Part shown: piece after piece, positions 44,964 to 55,225 of the stretch | Layout of the letters: each line of letters starts with the position of its first letter | Numbering within the stretch: position 1 is the first letter of the stretch | Source: DAIOEK01 sp963721445 | GTDB taxonomy: Bacteria; Chloroflexota; Anaerolineae; Anaerolineales; Anaerolineaceae | Direction of reading: 5' to 3' | Length of the DNA stretch: 64,000 nucleotides | Assembly (NCBI GenBank): GCA_963721445.1 | Contig: CAVRIZ010000005.1 | Span: forward strand, 124,001 to 188,000 | Made by a program: the position numbers and the translations under genes | The notes under the pieces: generated by a model | Told to the model about the DNA's origin: nothing | Databases searched by the model: none | Seen by the model: only the letters and a program-made list of their open reading frames with translations

Positions 44964-45605
44964 CTAATTTCCAGGTGAGAAACCAGTAAATATTTGGTTT
45001 TCTTCTCTGGTCAGTTGTCCTACTATTTCATTATATTCAAAAACAGTACGATATACAGCCGCCTGGTACACCTGGTGGAACAATATACTGCGGTCTGGTG
45101 AATCCTTATTCAATCGGGCATGGGAATCTGACGGAAATAGCATGGCTATTTTTCGGCCGATCCAGGGAAGAAACGTGATCATCTCCCACGGAGAATAGAA
45201 CCTGCCCGAGATCAATCTCTGATCTAAAAGAATATCAGGTAAAAGAATATCCTGTGACGAAATAGCCATTCCACGGCTTGCACCGTGAATCTCTACCCAG
45301 AGATTGATGTAATTGGAATGAGCGTAGAAATCCTGACAGGCATGGGTTAGTTTTCCAAAATGATTCCAAGCGAACTTAGGATCATTGCCCAATCGGATGG
45401 TTTCAATTATTTGTTCCCGAAGAGTTGAAATGTATCAATTCCCCTGTGTGAAAGCAGAATCATCAAAGTGAAATTCGGGGTGACCCATCTGTCCTGCCAA
45501 ATTATCCTGACCGATATTTGAGTTCAGAATAATTCCTAATGCTTCCGCAGTGAAATAGTCACCAATCGCGTCCCATGTAATGGATTTATGATATTGAGTA
45601 AACAT
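44964..45605 (-). pseudogene. Zinc-dependent phospholipase C / HET-C-like protein with in-frame TGA
   Basis: The frame starts at the ATG at 45605 (MFTQYHKSITWDAIGDYFT), reads 56 codons to TGA at 45437-45435, and continues in the same frame to 44964. The combined 213-codon protein is consistent throughout: GHPEFHFDDSAFTQGN, the stop, YISTLREQIIETIRLG, then HFGKLTHACQDFYAHSNYINLWVE, the HxxxHxxHSN-type metal site of HET-C-like proteins. A Trp codon (TGG) at the TGA would fit. This may be a nonsense change or a base-call error. Selenocysteine seems unlikely. It follows comEA, overlapping its stop. Confidence 0.65.
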
Positions 45606-46138
45606 TAACGCACAGTCACCAATTCACGAATACTTTCGAAAAGATCGGTGGAAATACCGGGCACATTCAGCAACCCGTCTATCGAGGTAAAGAATCCCTC
45701 TTTTGTGCGGTAGTCTATGATCGCCTGCGCCCTGGTCTTCCCGATTCCAGGTAATTGGTCTAATTCGGTAAGTGTGGCCAGATTAATATCGATTAGTGGG
45801 TTAGTGGAGTATGTGGTTATTTGCAAATTCGATGGGATGGTTATTTTTTCACCATCCTGAACCCGCTTGGCCAAATTCAATGAATCTATCCGAGCGTCCG
45901 CTGTCAGTCCACCCGCGCTGGATACGGCATCCTGAACCCGGCTGCCCGATGAGATCGAATATACCCCTGGATCAACTACCGCTCCATCCACCTGAACCAG
46001 GATGTTACTCGGAAGCGCAGGCGTTAAAATGATTGGTTTTCCCCTTGGAGGGCTGGCAATAATAAATCCAATCGAGGTAAAGATCACTCCGGCTAAAAAG
46101 AAAACTGCCGCCTGCTGCCACATTTTCCAGGTAGTCAT
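45605..46138 (-). CDS. ComEA-like helix-hairpin-helix DNA-binding protein
   Basis: A 177-aa protein with an N-terminal membrane anchor (QQAAVFFLAGVIFTSIGFII), an SLBB domain (NILVQVDGAVVDPGVYSI) and a C-terminal HhH pair (INLATLTELDQLPGIGKTRAQAIIDYR). ComEA binds DNA outside the cell membrane in natural transformation; no other competence gene is nearby. I chose the ATG at 46138; the longer frame only reads through the previous gene's end. No clear ribosome-binding site is present. Confidence 0.88.
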   Translation of the reverse strand: MTTWKMWQQAAVFFLAGVIFTSIGFIIASPPRGKPIILTPALPSNILVQVDGAVVDPGVYSISSGSRVQDAVSSAGGLTADARIDSLNLAKRVQDGEKITIPSNLQITTYSTNPLIDINLATLTELDQLPGIGKTRAQAIIDYRTKEGFFTSIDGLLNVPGISTDLFESIRELVTVR

Positions 46139-46142
46139 ACTA

Positions 46143-47044
46143 TTATGGGATCTGCACTTTTGACTGTTCTTCTTTTGCGTACATCGCTTTAAATGCGGCG
46201 ATGGCAACCTCTAACTGGCTCAGATCAGGTGTACGTGTGGTGAGATGCTGTAAAGCGAGGTTTGGCTTAATAATCCATCTGACAAACCTATAGTGTAGAT
46301 GACGAGATGCCCACCGGATATATTCGTAGGCTATTGCGGCGAGTACTGGTAGCATGATAATTCGAACTCAATAAGCGCCATACGGTTGGCAGTGGACCGA
46401 TGAAAGCAAAGGCAAGGATCGAAATGACCACCAGCGTGAGTAAGAAGGCTGTTCCACAACGGGGATGTTCCAACGAATAGGTGGCAACATTTTCAGGCGT
46501 CAGGTCTGCACCTGCTTCAAACGCATTTATCGTCTTATGCTCGGCACCATGATATTGAAATACCCGCCGAATATCGGGCATGAATCCGATACCCCAAATA
46601 TAGGCGATGAGCAGGATCAATCGAAGAACCCCTTCGAGCAGATTGCTGGAAAACGCGCTCCAACCCAACCAGGTTTCCGCCAGTTGGCCAACCCCAGCGG
46701 GAGCAAGGAAAAACACGCCAATACCAATGGCAAGTGATGAACCCAACGTGAGGTAAAGTGGGAGATCCTTCCAGTTTCTCATTTTCACCTGTTTGGGTAT
46801 TAGCCGAGATGGTCAAAAATCGAATACCAATAGCCAGTGCATCCCATAGACCGACCAATCCACGCAGGAAGGGGATTTTCATCCATGAAGAGGTATAAAT
46901 ACCTCCCAATGTTTCTTCATGTAACGCGATGGAGCCATCTGGTGCCCGCATAGCCATGGCTATGAAGCGAGTCCCACGCATGAGTACACCTTCAATGACA
47001 GCCTGACCGCCATAAGAGGGGAGACGTTCTTCGGATGCGCTCAT
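46143..47044 (-). pseudogene. DUF1385 (YqhQ-like) membrane protein, two frameshifts
   Basis: Three successive frames make up one DUF1385 protein. The first holds YGGQAVIEGVLMRGTRFIAMAMR and extends to ANTQTGENEKLE. The second holds FQYHGAEHKTINAFEAGADLTPENVATYSLEHPRCGT. The third starts near IIMLPVLAAIAYEYIRWA and has LALQHLTTRTPDLSQLEVAIAAFKAM. Deleting one C at 46767-46768 and one A at 46365-46366 restores a 299-aa protein. The molecular role of DUF1385 is unknown. Confidence 0.82.
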
Positions 47045-48409
47045 AAATTATAGAAAAAGTGGATCAAGGAATCGATTCCTCGATACCAATTAGGTAGATT
47101 CAATCGTTCGTCTGGCGCATGGATATTATCATCTGGCAACCCGAATCCAGTTAATACCGATTCAGCGTGAAGATTCTTTTTCATATCACCAACGACAGGA
47201 ATACTGCCACCCTCCCGCTTGTAAACCGGTCGCTTTCCCCACACAGTCTCCAGAGCTTTGGCGAGAGCCTTAACGCCCAGGGGTATCCAGATCGGTGATC
47301 GAGGCAGGGTTACCAGCATGAACTAATAGTTCGTAACGCATGGTATCCGGAAGGTGAGCCTCAATAAAAGAAATCATCGATTGCCGGATCTCTTCCGGGT
47401 CCTGGTCGGGTACCAATCTCATCGATACTTTCGCCATGGCATACCTGGGTAACACGGTTTTTGATCCTTCACCGGTAAAACCCGAGAGAAGACCATTCAC
47501 ATCAAGGGTTGGACGCGCGCCGGTTAATTCAACCCAGGTATATCCTTTTTCGCCTACCAATCTCTTGGCGCCTGTTCCCTTCAGATAATATTCTTCATCC
47601 AGTGGAAGACGAGCCAATTCCAACCGTTCTTGTTCCGAAATCTCACGAACACGGTCATAAAAACCTGGCAGGGTAACCCGATTATCCTTATCTTTCATCC
47701 CTGCCACCAATTGGCAAAGGACATTGGCCGGATTCTCCACAATTCCACCATATAGTCCTGAATGGAGATCATGATCCTGTCCGTATAAACGAATTTCAAG
47801 ATAAGCGAGTCCTCTTAGTGCATAAACAATGGTGGGAACATCGGGTGCGATCATCCCGGAATCTGGATTTAATGCCATATCACAAGCCAACATTTTTGCA
47901 TGTTCTATGATGAAAGCTTCCAAATTCGGCGAACCGATTTCTTCCTCACCTTCAAATATGAATTTGAGGTTCACCGGGAATTCCCCGGTCGCTTTGATCA
48001 ATTCGACAGCCTTCGTCGCGGCGATGATCTGACCTTTCATATCGGATGCGCCTCGACCGAATAGATAATCACCTCTTTGAGCTGGATCGAATGGGTCAGA
48101 GGACCATAATTCGATCGGGTCAACAGGTTGTACATCATAATGTCCATATATCAGGACAGTTGGTTTTTCGGCACCCGCCTTAAGCCATTCACCATAGACA
48201 ACAGGGTGTTTAGGCGTTGGAAATATCTGAATATTGGTGCAATCCAGTGAACGTAAATGAGTTACCAGCCATTCGGCTGCTTTTTGAATATCAGTATTAT
48301 TTTCCACATTTGTAGAGACTGAAGGTATGTGAATAAATTCGGATAGTTCTCTCAGGAATTTTTCCCGGTTCTGATGCGCATATTCGATCGCTTTTTCTCG
48401 GTTCATCAT
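47041..48409 (-). pseudogene. M20 family dipeptidase (frameshifted)
   Basis: An M20 metallopeptidase with metal ligands in VLIYGHYDVQP (H and D), FEGEEEIGSPN and DMALNPDSGM. The frame is good to ASITDLDTPG and continues, shifted, with VKALAKALETVWGKRPVYKREGGSIPVV to 47041. Removing one C from the CCC at 47275-47277 gives a 455-aa protein, the usual size. I chose the ATG at 48409 (AAGGG nine bases upstream); ATGs at 48415 and further upstream are alternatives. It overlaps the DUF1385 gene by 4 bases. Confidence 0.85.
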
Positions 48410-48500
48410 TGTCATCTGCCCTTCACGTTTTATGTAGCCTGAATTATAAGTCACATCCCAGAAAGCATGGCTGTAAAGTCACTAGTAGGACTATATGGTT

Positions 48501-49934
48501 TTATTCGGGTATCGGAGTGGCTACTCCCTCCGGCTCTTTTACTTCCTGCAATTGGCCGTGAAATTTCGAAATTAATTCAGCATAGATTGGATCGTCGATC
48601 AGATTGTTGAGTTCATAAGGATCCAAATCCAGATCATAAAATTCAGCCCGATCACCAATCGTTTCGGCGTATACATACCTGCCTGTATGAAGCGCTGCGA
48701 AAATACCCCTGGGAGGCCAACCTTCAATCAACAAGTTCTCACGCCAATCATTGGTTCCCTTTAATAAAGGAACAAGAGACAAACCATCCACGGTTTTAGG
48801 TATAGGGATATTTGCCAATTCATAAAGGGTTGGGGCAATATCTATATTGGATACAACTCGATCTTCGACATACGGTTTGGAGATCAGTGCAGGGTATCGG
48901 ATGGCAAATGGTACTTTGATCGCTTCTTCGTAAAAACTGTTTTTTGAGGTTATCCGGTGTTCACCCCAAAACTTTCCGTTATCAGAAATGAAAAGAATAA
49001 ACGTGTTATCCAGTTCACCTTTTTCTTCCAGACGGTCCAACATACGGCCGATCGCACGGTCGAGAGATACGAGGGTCAATATCTGGTTCCGTCGATATTG
49101 ATCGAGGGTTTGGATCTCAGCAGGCGTAAGTAATTCTTTTTGTTGTAACCAGATCGGCTTATCAGAGACATCGGCCTCATTAAAATTGGGGGGACGATTG
49201 GGTGCCAGATCCGGGAATAAACTTGCATCTTTATTGTCCGGTATCGAGGGATCATGCGGTGCGATGGGTGTATAAAACAAGATCCAGGGTTTTCTCTGTC
49301 CAACCGCATCTTCAACAAACTTCATTGAATAGGTTCCCAAAATATCGGTTATGTAGCCGATATGCTCACGCCAAACTCCATTCACATTCAGGTCAGGATC
49401 AATGTACGGTGATTCACCTTTGAAATACGATACCCAGAAGTCATACTCAGGCCGGGCTGATCCATCCCAGGAATTGAGATACTTTCCAACCAAGCCCGTG
49501 TAATACCCCTTGGCTTTCATATCTTCAATCAGTGTCCGGTTTTCGTTTTTCACACCGTTGGTACGGACCTTTGTATTATGGGCATACATCCCTGTTAAAA
49601 TACTTACCCGGCTTGGGCAGCATAGCGGTGTAGAAATGTATCCATGCGAAAAAGTGACGCCCTGGTCAAATATCTTAGCCTGGGTTTGAGGCATATACTG
49701 CATGGTGTCGTATCGTTGGTCATCGGTAATGATCACCAGGAAATTAGGCCTTTTATCGGATACCAGGTTCTTGATCCATTCTTTTGGATTACAGGCACTT
49801 AGAAGGATCGAAAAAGAGGTAATAACTACCACGATCAGGTAAATGTTTATTTGTTTAGATTTGGAGTATCGTCGTTGATTCAACCCTATTCTCCGCAATA
49901 ATGACCTTAGTGCATTTCTGTGCAATTTCCCCAC
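48501..49934 (-). CDS. Lipoprotein-type sulfatase
   Basis: A 477-aa arylsulfatase-family protein. The N-terminus has a hydrophobic segment ending in a lipobox-like LLSAC, so it is probably exported and lipid-anchored. The active-site motif CCPSR (CxPxR) holds the cysteine converted to formylglycine. Metal-binding IITDDQRYD, TPIAPHDP and FISDNGKFWGEH are also seen. Sulfated glycans or related esters are likely substrates. No sulfatase-maturing enzyme is in the window. Confidence 0.9.
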   Translation of the reverse strand: MGKLHRNALRSLLRRIGLNQRRYSKSKQINIYLIVVVITSFSILLSACNPKEWIKNLVSDKRPNFLVIITDDQRYDTMQYMPQTQAKIFDQGVTFSHGYISTPLCCPSRVSILTGMYAHNTKVRTNGVKNENRTLIEDMKAKGYYTGLVGKYLNSWDGSARPEYDFWVSYFKGESPYIDPDLNVNGVWREHIGYITDILGTYSMKFVEDAVGQRKPWILFYTPIAPHDPSIPDNKDASLFPDLAPNRPPNFNEADVSDKPIWLQQKELLTPAEIQTLDQYRRNQILTLVSLDRAIGRMLDRLEEKGELDNTFILFISDNGKFWGEHRITSKNSFYEEAIKVPFAIRYPALISKPYVEDRVVSNIDIAPTLYELANIPIPKTVDGLSLVPLLKGTNDWRENLLIEGWPPRGIFAALHTGRYVYAETIGDRAEFYDLDLDPYELNNLIDDPIYAELISKFHGQLQEVKEPEGVATPIPE

Positions 49935-49952
49935 CGATTATCAGGGTACTTT

Positions 49953-50618
49953 TTATATTACCAATTCGACATAAATATATTTCGCAGTTGGGTACCCAAC
50001 TGTAACCGCCTTCTTTCCAAGATCTAATTCGATGGTCTGGTTGAAAGACAAATTATCCGTAAGAACCGCTTTCACTCCCGGTACGATACCTTGACTCTCC
50101 AGAAATTGTAGCATGTCTGGGGTTTCCTCAGCCAATTCATGAATGCGGCGGATAATCACCTGTTGGTTCTTCTCGACATCCAGGAGACAGAGCCATTTTG
50201 CAACTGACGCTTCATAACCAGGTAATGGATTGCCATGGGGGCACAATTCAGGCTCACCCAATTCTTTGACCAACGCTAACTCAACTTCATCTGAAATTCC
50301 ATGCTCCAACAGATGAGCCTGATCGTGTAATTTTGACCAGGAGAGCATTTTTACCAGCATCCATTCCGAGAGCATATGCCTTCGAACCACTGATCGGGCG
50401 GTTAACATCCCATCAGCGGTCAGATGGATCTCATGGTTTTCATCGGCACATAGTAAACCGTCGCGGATCATCCGTTTCAGCGTATTCGTCACTGTCGGTG
50501 GTGTGACGCCCAATAGATTCGCTATCCGAACACCTGCGATTGGTTCGCCATCCCTGGCCAGGATATAGATTATCCCAAGGTAATCTTCGATTGTTGGACT
50601 AACTTCTGTTAGGTTCAT
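49953..50618 (-). CDS. DtxR/MntR-type metal-dependent regulator with FeoA-like C-terminal domain
   Basis: A 221-aa iron- or manganese-dependent repressor. The N-terminal winged helix (TIEDYLGIIYILARDGEPIAGVRIANLLGVTPPTVTNTLKRM) and dimer/metal domain (HMLSEWMLVKMLSW, HLLEHGISDEVELALVKELGEPELCPHGNP) are typical, with metal-binding Cys and His near residue 125. Residues ~150-221 form an SH3-like FeoA domain. It is divergent from feoAB and surely controls it through the 20-bp palindrome at 50673-50692. Confidence 0.92.
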   Translation of the reverse strand: MNLTEVSPTIEDYLGIIYILARDGEPIAGVRIANLLGVTPPTVTNTLKRMIRDGLLCADENHEIHLTADGMLTARSVVRRHMLSEWMLVKMLSWSKLHDQAHLLEHGISDEVELALVKELGEPELCPHGNPLPGYEASVAKWLCLLDVEKNQQVIIRRIHELAEETPDMLQFLESQGIVPGVKAVLTDNLSFNQTIELDLGKKAVTVGYPTAKYIYVELVI

Positions 50619-50666
50619 AATTTCTCATTCTATGACAAATGACGTTTAAGATAGTATTATAATCAA

Positions 50667-50695
50667 TTTACAATATTAGCATATGCTAATATAAT
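50667..50695 (+). promoter_or_regulatory. feoA promoter with a 20-bp palindromic operator filling its spacer
   Basis: TTTACA (50667-50672) and TATAAT (50690-50695) are 17 bases apart. The spacer is almost entirely the perfect palindrome ATATTAGCATATGCTAATAT (50673-50692), which reaches into the -10 box. The core TTAGCATATGCTAA resembles MntR/DtxR-type operators. A bound regulator would block polymerase. The palindrome also lies just upstream of the -10-like TATAAT (50663-50658 on the minus strand) of the regulator's own gene. Confidence 0.75.
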
Positions 50696-50736
50696 ATATT
50701 AGCTTCGTTGATATCCACTGCTAAAGGGAATAGTAG

Positions 50737-50985
50737 ATGACACCAATTAACAATTATCCTTCAATTGCACAACTTCAATCTGGCGAAAAAGCCCGGATGG
50801 TTGATACCCAGTATGGACATGTAGATTTTTCCCGCATGGCTTCCTTTGGATTAACACCCGGCGTCACCATCACAGTGATTCAAAATTTTGGCAGCGGACC
50901 AATGATCGTCCAGGTCCGGGGATCTCATATTGCCCTGGGACGCAACCAGGCAGCGAAGATATTTGTACAACGGACAACTGGATGA
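50737..50985 (+). CDS. feoA: Ferrous iron transport protein A
   Basis: An 82-aa FeoA of SH3-like fold (LQSGEKARMVDTQYGHVDFSRMASFGLTPGVTITVI). FeoA helps the FeoB iron pump in an unresolved way. AAGGGA precedes the ATG. It overlaps feoB by 4 bases. Confidence 0.93.
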   Translation: MTPINNYPSIAQLQSGEKARMVDTQYGHVDFSRMASFGLTPGVTITVIQNFGSGPMIVQVRGSHIALGRNQAAKIFVQRTTG

Positions 50986-53019
50986 CCCATTGTGCTCCTG
51001 TTTCCACCGTTGAGCTTCCGGTATTGAACCGGCAAAACACCAGGGTCATTGCTCTCGCGGGACAGCCAAATATCGGTAAATCGACGATCTTCAACGCCTT
51101 AACCGGGCTGAACCAACATGTGGGAAATTGGCCTGGTAAAACCGTAGAAAGTAAAATGGGGGCTTTTTCGCACAAAGGGACTCCATACCGTATCGTAGAT
51201 CTCCCGGGAACGTATAGCCTGACAGCGAATTCCCCGGAAGAATTGATCTCACGTGATTACCTGCTAACCGAAAAACCAGATCTGGTAATCGCGGTAATTA
51301 GCGCAGCCAACCTTGAACGTAGTCTATACCTGTTGGCTGAACTTATTTGCCTTCCCATTCCAATCGTCATTGCGTTAAATATGATGGACGTCGCAGCGAA
51401 GGATCAAATACTGGTAAGACCGGACATATTGGAAGCGAACCTGGGAATACCGGTTATCCCCATATCCGCGACCAGGCATAATGAAATCCGCCACCTTCTT
51501 GATCATATCGACGATACATTTGGGCAGAAACCAAAAGGGGAAGTTTCAATCCCCACCTTACCCGAAAATCTGGTGGATAGCCATCGAAAAATTCGCATCC
51601 TCATCGAACCAGCAATATCCTCTGATCTGTCCTCTGATTGGGTTTCGCTCAAATTATTGGAATCGGATGCCGTTCTGGTGGAATTCGATCAAAAGATCTC
51701 TTCAAGTCGACAAAGCAAATGAAGTGCAGAGTATTCTGGCAAATCACCCAACTGCCCTGATCGAGATCGCCTCCAGTCGATATGAATGGATCACCCAGAT
51801 TTTGCGTGATGTGGTTATTTACCCTGATGACAACAAACCGGGTTCGAATGAACGGATCGACCGAATAACCGCTCATCCTATCTGGGGATTGTTTGTACTT
51901 GCCGCTATCCTGGGATTGGTTTTTTGGTTGACCTTTCAAATAGGCGCGCCTATTCAATCCTGGATGGACACCCAGCTTTTGTCCCCTTTAACACAACTAG
52001 TTTCCGGCTTACTCAGCAGTGCACCATTTTGGGTCAGAAGCCTGCTTGTCGATGGGATATTGGGTGGAGTAGGCTCTGTCCTCACCTTCCTTCCCATCTT
52101 GGTGATTTTCTTTGCCTCATTTGGGATTTTGGAAGACGTCGGATATATGGCCAGGGCTGCCTATGTTATGGATAATCTCATGCAGGCAATGGGTTTGCAG
52201 GGAAGATCCTTCCTCCCCCTTTTTCTGGGCTTTGGTTGTAATGTCCCGGCTATCATGGGAACGAGAGTAATTGATTCAAAGTCCGCCAGACTCCTCACGA
52301 TCCTGATCGCCCCTCTCATACCATGCACCGCGCGGATGGCTGTGGTCGCGTTTATCGCCCCGGCTTTCTTCGGAGCACAAGCGACCCTGGTAACCTGGGG
52401 ATTGGTCCTGTTTTCCATGCTGATCATGGTCCTTTTGGGTATATTGCTTAATCGGGTTTTATTCAAAGGAGAAAGAGCCAGTTTCATCATGGAACTGCCT
52501 TCGTACCATATCCCGAATCCTCGCACGATCGGATTACTGGTTTGGCAGCGATCGTTATCCTTTATTCAAAAGGCAGGAACAATCATTTTGGGTATATCGG
52601 TCTTTATCTGGCTGTTGACTATGTTTCCAACCGGGAACCTGGAAACCAGCTTTTTGGCCAGAATTGGTCAGATTATATCTCCGATCGGTAAATGGATGGG
52701 CTTTGATTGGAAATTGACCGTCGCAATTCTGACCAGCTTTTTGGCAAAGGAAAATGCGATAGCTACCCTTGGCGTTTTATTTGGAGGTTCCGGAAACCTG
52801 GGACTTACAGCCGTGCTATCTTCGACGTATTCAGTTGCGACCGCTCTCTCCTTCCTGGTTGTTACTCTCTTATTTATCCCATGTGCTGCAACGGTAGCCA
52901 CTATAAAGCAAGAAACTAATTCCTGGGGTTGGACACTTGGATCGGTTGGGATTTACCTGACATTATCGGTATTAGTTGGTACTATTACGTTTCAAATTGC
53001 TTCAGTGGTTGGGCTTTAA
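50982..53019 (+). pseudogene. feoB: Ferrous iron transporter FeoB (frameshifted)
   Basis: FeoB imports Fe2+ using a GTPase domain and a membrane domain. The first frame encodes the G domain (GQPNIGKSTIFNALTG, GKTVE, VDLPGTYSL, ALNMMD) up to LVEFDQKI. The second begins LQVDKANEVQSILA and carries the membrane Gate domains (FGILEDVGYMARAAYVMD, GFGCNVPAIMGTR, PCTARMAV). Deleting one base at about 51691-51702 gives a 678-aa protein, a usual size. A complete FeoABC cluster with its own operator argues for a functional gene, so a consensus error is likely. Confidence 0.9.
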
Positions 53020-53022
53020 CCT

Positions 53023-53271
53023 ATGCTGAATAATTTACTTAATCAAGTTCAACTTCACCAAACCATGGATTTGGAGATTCTGTCGCGAATTCTGGGCGTC
53101 CATCCCCGGATGATCCGATCAATGCTTGATACACTGGCTGAAATGGGTTATTTACGGGAGATGTCAACCTGCACCGACAGTCATTGCCAGGGCTGCCCGA
53201 TATCTACTTCATGCTCGAATACTGGTGAAAAAGTCCGATTGTGGAAGATAACTGGTCCTGAGAAAGACTGA
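53023..53271 (+). CDS. feoC: FeoC-like winged-helix protein with cysteine cluster
   Basis: An 82-aa protein with a winged helix (LEILSRILGVHPRMIRSMLDTLAEMGYL), then four cysteines in CTDSHCQGCPISTSC, the pattern of FeoC, which may bind an Fe-S cluster or metal. It starts 3 bases after feoB. Its role is thought to be control of FeoB stability or of transcription. Confidence 0.85.
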   Translation: MLNNLLNQVQLHQTMDLEILSRILGVHPRMIRSMLDTLAEMGYLREMSTCTDSHCQGCPISTSCSNTGEKVRLWKITGPEKD

Positions 53272-53292
53272 GAACTTCGGTTATCTGGTCGG

Positions 53293-53321
53293 TAGACGGA
53301 ACTGGATCGATGCTGTACAAT
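53293..53321 (+). promoter_or_regulatory. Probable promoter of the DUF362 gene
   Basis: TAGACG (53293-53298), a 17-base spacer and TACAAT (53316-53321), followed by GGAAGGAAGG ahead of the ATG at 53353. The -35 match is only partial. Confidence 0.45.
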
Positions 53322-53352
53322 TGCGGGGAGACACAGGAAGGAAGGAATTCTT

Positions 53353-54570
53353 ATGACGGATTTTCCTGGTAAAGGGAAAGTTGCTGTATTGAAGACCACC
53401 CCTGAGACCGTTGTGGATGATACCCAGCGGTTAATGCAGATGGCTGGTTTCGAGCAATCCTTACCGAAGACAAATACTACCGGAATTAAAATTAATATCT
53501 CGTGGCAGACCTGGTATCCGGCTTGCTCTTCGACGCCATGGCAGATTGAGGGGGTGGTTAAAACCCTTCAGAACGCAGGCTATAAAGACTTGGTCGGTAT
53601 TCATAACGATACGGTCGTCGTGGATACTTCGGTGGGGGAAGTCAATAACAAACATCGTTTTGTCACGGATAAGTACGGGGTACCCTGCCTGTATCTTTAC
53701 GAAGAAAAATTCGAATGGGAAGAATATAAACCAAAAAGACCATTCCTGGTGCTCGATAAAGTGTACCCGGAAGGCGTATTTATACCCAAGGCTTTGATCG
53801 GTAAGAATATTATCCACCTTCCAACCGTCAAGACCCATGTCTTTACGACGATCACTGGTGCGATGAAGAACGCATTTGGCGGTCTCCTCCACAGAAACCG
53901 GCATTGGACTCACAGCGTCATCCATGAAACTCTGGTTGACCTATTGATGATCCAGCAGGATATCCACCCGGGTTTATTCGCGGTGATGGATGGAACTTTT
54001 GCGGGTGACGGTCCAGGTCCAAGGGCGATGCGTGTCCATGAAAAGAACATCCTGCTTGCGTCTGCAGATCAGGTTGCCATCGATGCGATCAGCGCTAAAC
54101 TGCAGGGCTTTGATCCGATGGAAATTCCATTCATCCGGTTAGCCCATGAGATGGGATTGGGTATCGGCGATCCAAAGGATATTGAGATTGTTGGATACGA
54201 TATCGAGCAGGAACAGCCCTGGAATTTTGTCCAGGAGGACACCTTTGCCTCAAGAGGGCAGAAGATGATCTATCATGGTCCTCTGAAACCATTGGAGAAA
54301 ATATTATTACAAAGTCCACTGGTTCCATGGAGCTATTTTGCCAGTAATTTTTACCATAATGTGTATTGGTATCCGTTCGTTGGCCGGCAACGAGTTGAAG
54401 CCGCCCTCGACACACAATGGGGTAGATTATTCCGCTCCTATGGAGATGGAAATGTCGTTCTTCCTGGTATGGAACCGAAGACCGTTGTTCAAGCTGCTGT
54501 TGGAGCAGGTCTTGCGATATCCGCGCTTGGCGCCTTACTTTATCTCAGTTCTCGAAAAAACCGGAAGTAA
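53353..54570 (+). CDS. DUF362 domain-containing protein with C-terminal membrane anchor
   Basis: A 405-aa DUF362 protein (GIKINISWQTWYPACSSTPWQIEGVVKTLQNAGYKDLVGIHNDT, IIHLPTVKTHVFTTITGAMKNAFGGLL). A final hydrophobic stretch (VVQAAVGAGLAISALGALLYL) before SSRKNRK may be a membrane anchor. Many DUF362 proteins carry ferredoxin-type clusters, but no CxxCxxC motif is visible here. Its function is unknown. Confidence 0.82.
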   Translation: MTDFPGKGKVAVLKTTPETVVDDTQRLMQMAGFEQSLPKTNTTGIKINISWQTWYPACSSTPWQIEGVVKTLQNAGYKDLVGIHNDTVVVDTSVGEVNNKHRFVTDKYGVPCLYLYEEKFEWEEYKPKRPFLVLDKVYPEGVFIPKALIGKNIIHLPTVKTHVFTTITGAMKNAFGGLLHRNRHWTHSVIHETLVDLLMIQQDIHPGLFAVMDGTFAGDGPGPRAMRVHEKNILLASADQVAIDAISAKLQGFDPMEIPFIRLAHEMGLGIGDPKDIEIVGYDIEQEQPWNFVQEDTFASRGQKMIYHGPLKPLEKILLQSPLVPWSYFASNFYHNVYWYPFVGRQRVEAALDTQWGRLFRSYGDGNVVLPGMEPKTVVQAAVGAGLAISALGALLYLSSRKNRK

Positions 54571-54585
54571 GTCAACAGTATAATT

Positions 54586-54618
54586 AAAAACAGCATCCGT
54601 TTTCCGGATGCTGTTTTT
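54586..54618. terminator. Bidirectional rho-independent terminator
   Basis: CAGCATCCG (54591-54599) pairs with CGGATGCTG (54605-54613) around a 5-base loop. AAAAA precedes and TTTTT follows, so it works for both the DUF362 gene and the convergent gene at 54617. Confidence 0.88.
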
Positions 54619-55141
54619 ATTGTAGCTGCGACCAGCCCGATTGCTGGTGGGACGACATGTACAGAATTGCCCAGGTCCAATCCACCAGGTATTGTTCGAT
54701 CTTATCTAATAGATCGAGTTTGCTTCGAAAATCGGACATCAACTCACGTGTATCCACCAACATTTGCATGCACTGATTCGTGGTCTCTTCATCCTGAACT
54801 CCGTTTTTCTTTAGTGAATTCAGAATATGGACTGGTCTGATCCCAAAAAAAGAGTGAACCCTTGGTTTGGTCTTTAGTGAAACGCCCATTCCTTCCAAAT
54901 TGGTGGTAAATCCCTGGAAAACCTGTTGTTGGTCATCCCGAACCTGTGCCCGTCTTAAACTTATCTCGGATAATACTTCCCGTAACACATCCAGGCTTTC
55001 TGGACCGATGATGACCAGTGATTCGACCAATCGTTGGATCGGTATTACGCTGGAATCCTCCAAACAAAGCATGAGAACATCCCCCACTTTCATGCGGATG
55101 TAATCTTTCTGTTTGGTAGGTATCTGTTTATCCATTCCCAT
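54617..55141 (-). CDS. Hypothetical helical protein
   Basis: A 174-aa protein, mostly helical, with no membrane segment or signal peptide (VGDVLMLCLEDSSVIPIQRLVESLVIIGPESLDVLREVLSEI). I do not recognise it. HEAT-like helical character is possible in the first half. The start could be the ATG at 55141 or the one two codons later. A shared terminator lies at its end. Confidence 0.65.
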   Translation of the reverse strand: MGMDKQIPTKQKDYIRMKVGDVLMLCLEDSSVIPIQRLVESLVIIGPESLDVLREVLSEISLRRAQVRDDQQQVFQGFTTNLEGMGVSLKTKPRVHSFFGIRPVHILNSLKKNGVQDEETTNQCMQMLVDTRELMSDFRSKLDLLDKIEQYLVDWTWAILYMSSHQQSGWSQLQ

Positions 55142-55225
55142 TTATTCCAATCGAATCAATCATACGGCAGTAATTATCACTAAAGGATAAAAATGATTGT
55201 AGAGGGAAGTGTAGAAAAAAGCAAA

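Noticed and set aside
45405..45437. Selenocysteine at the TGA of the HET-C-like gene
   Set aside because: No clear SECIS hairpin follows, and the family position fits Trp or another ordinary residue better than Cys or Sec.
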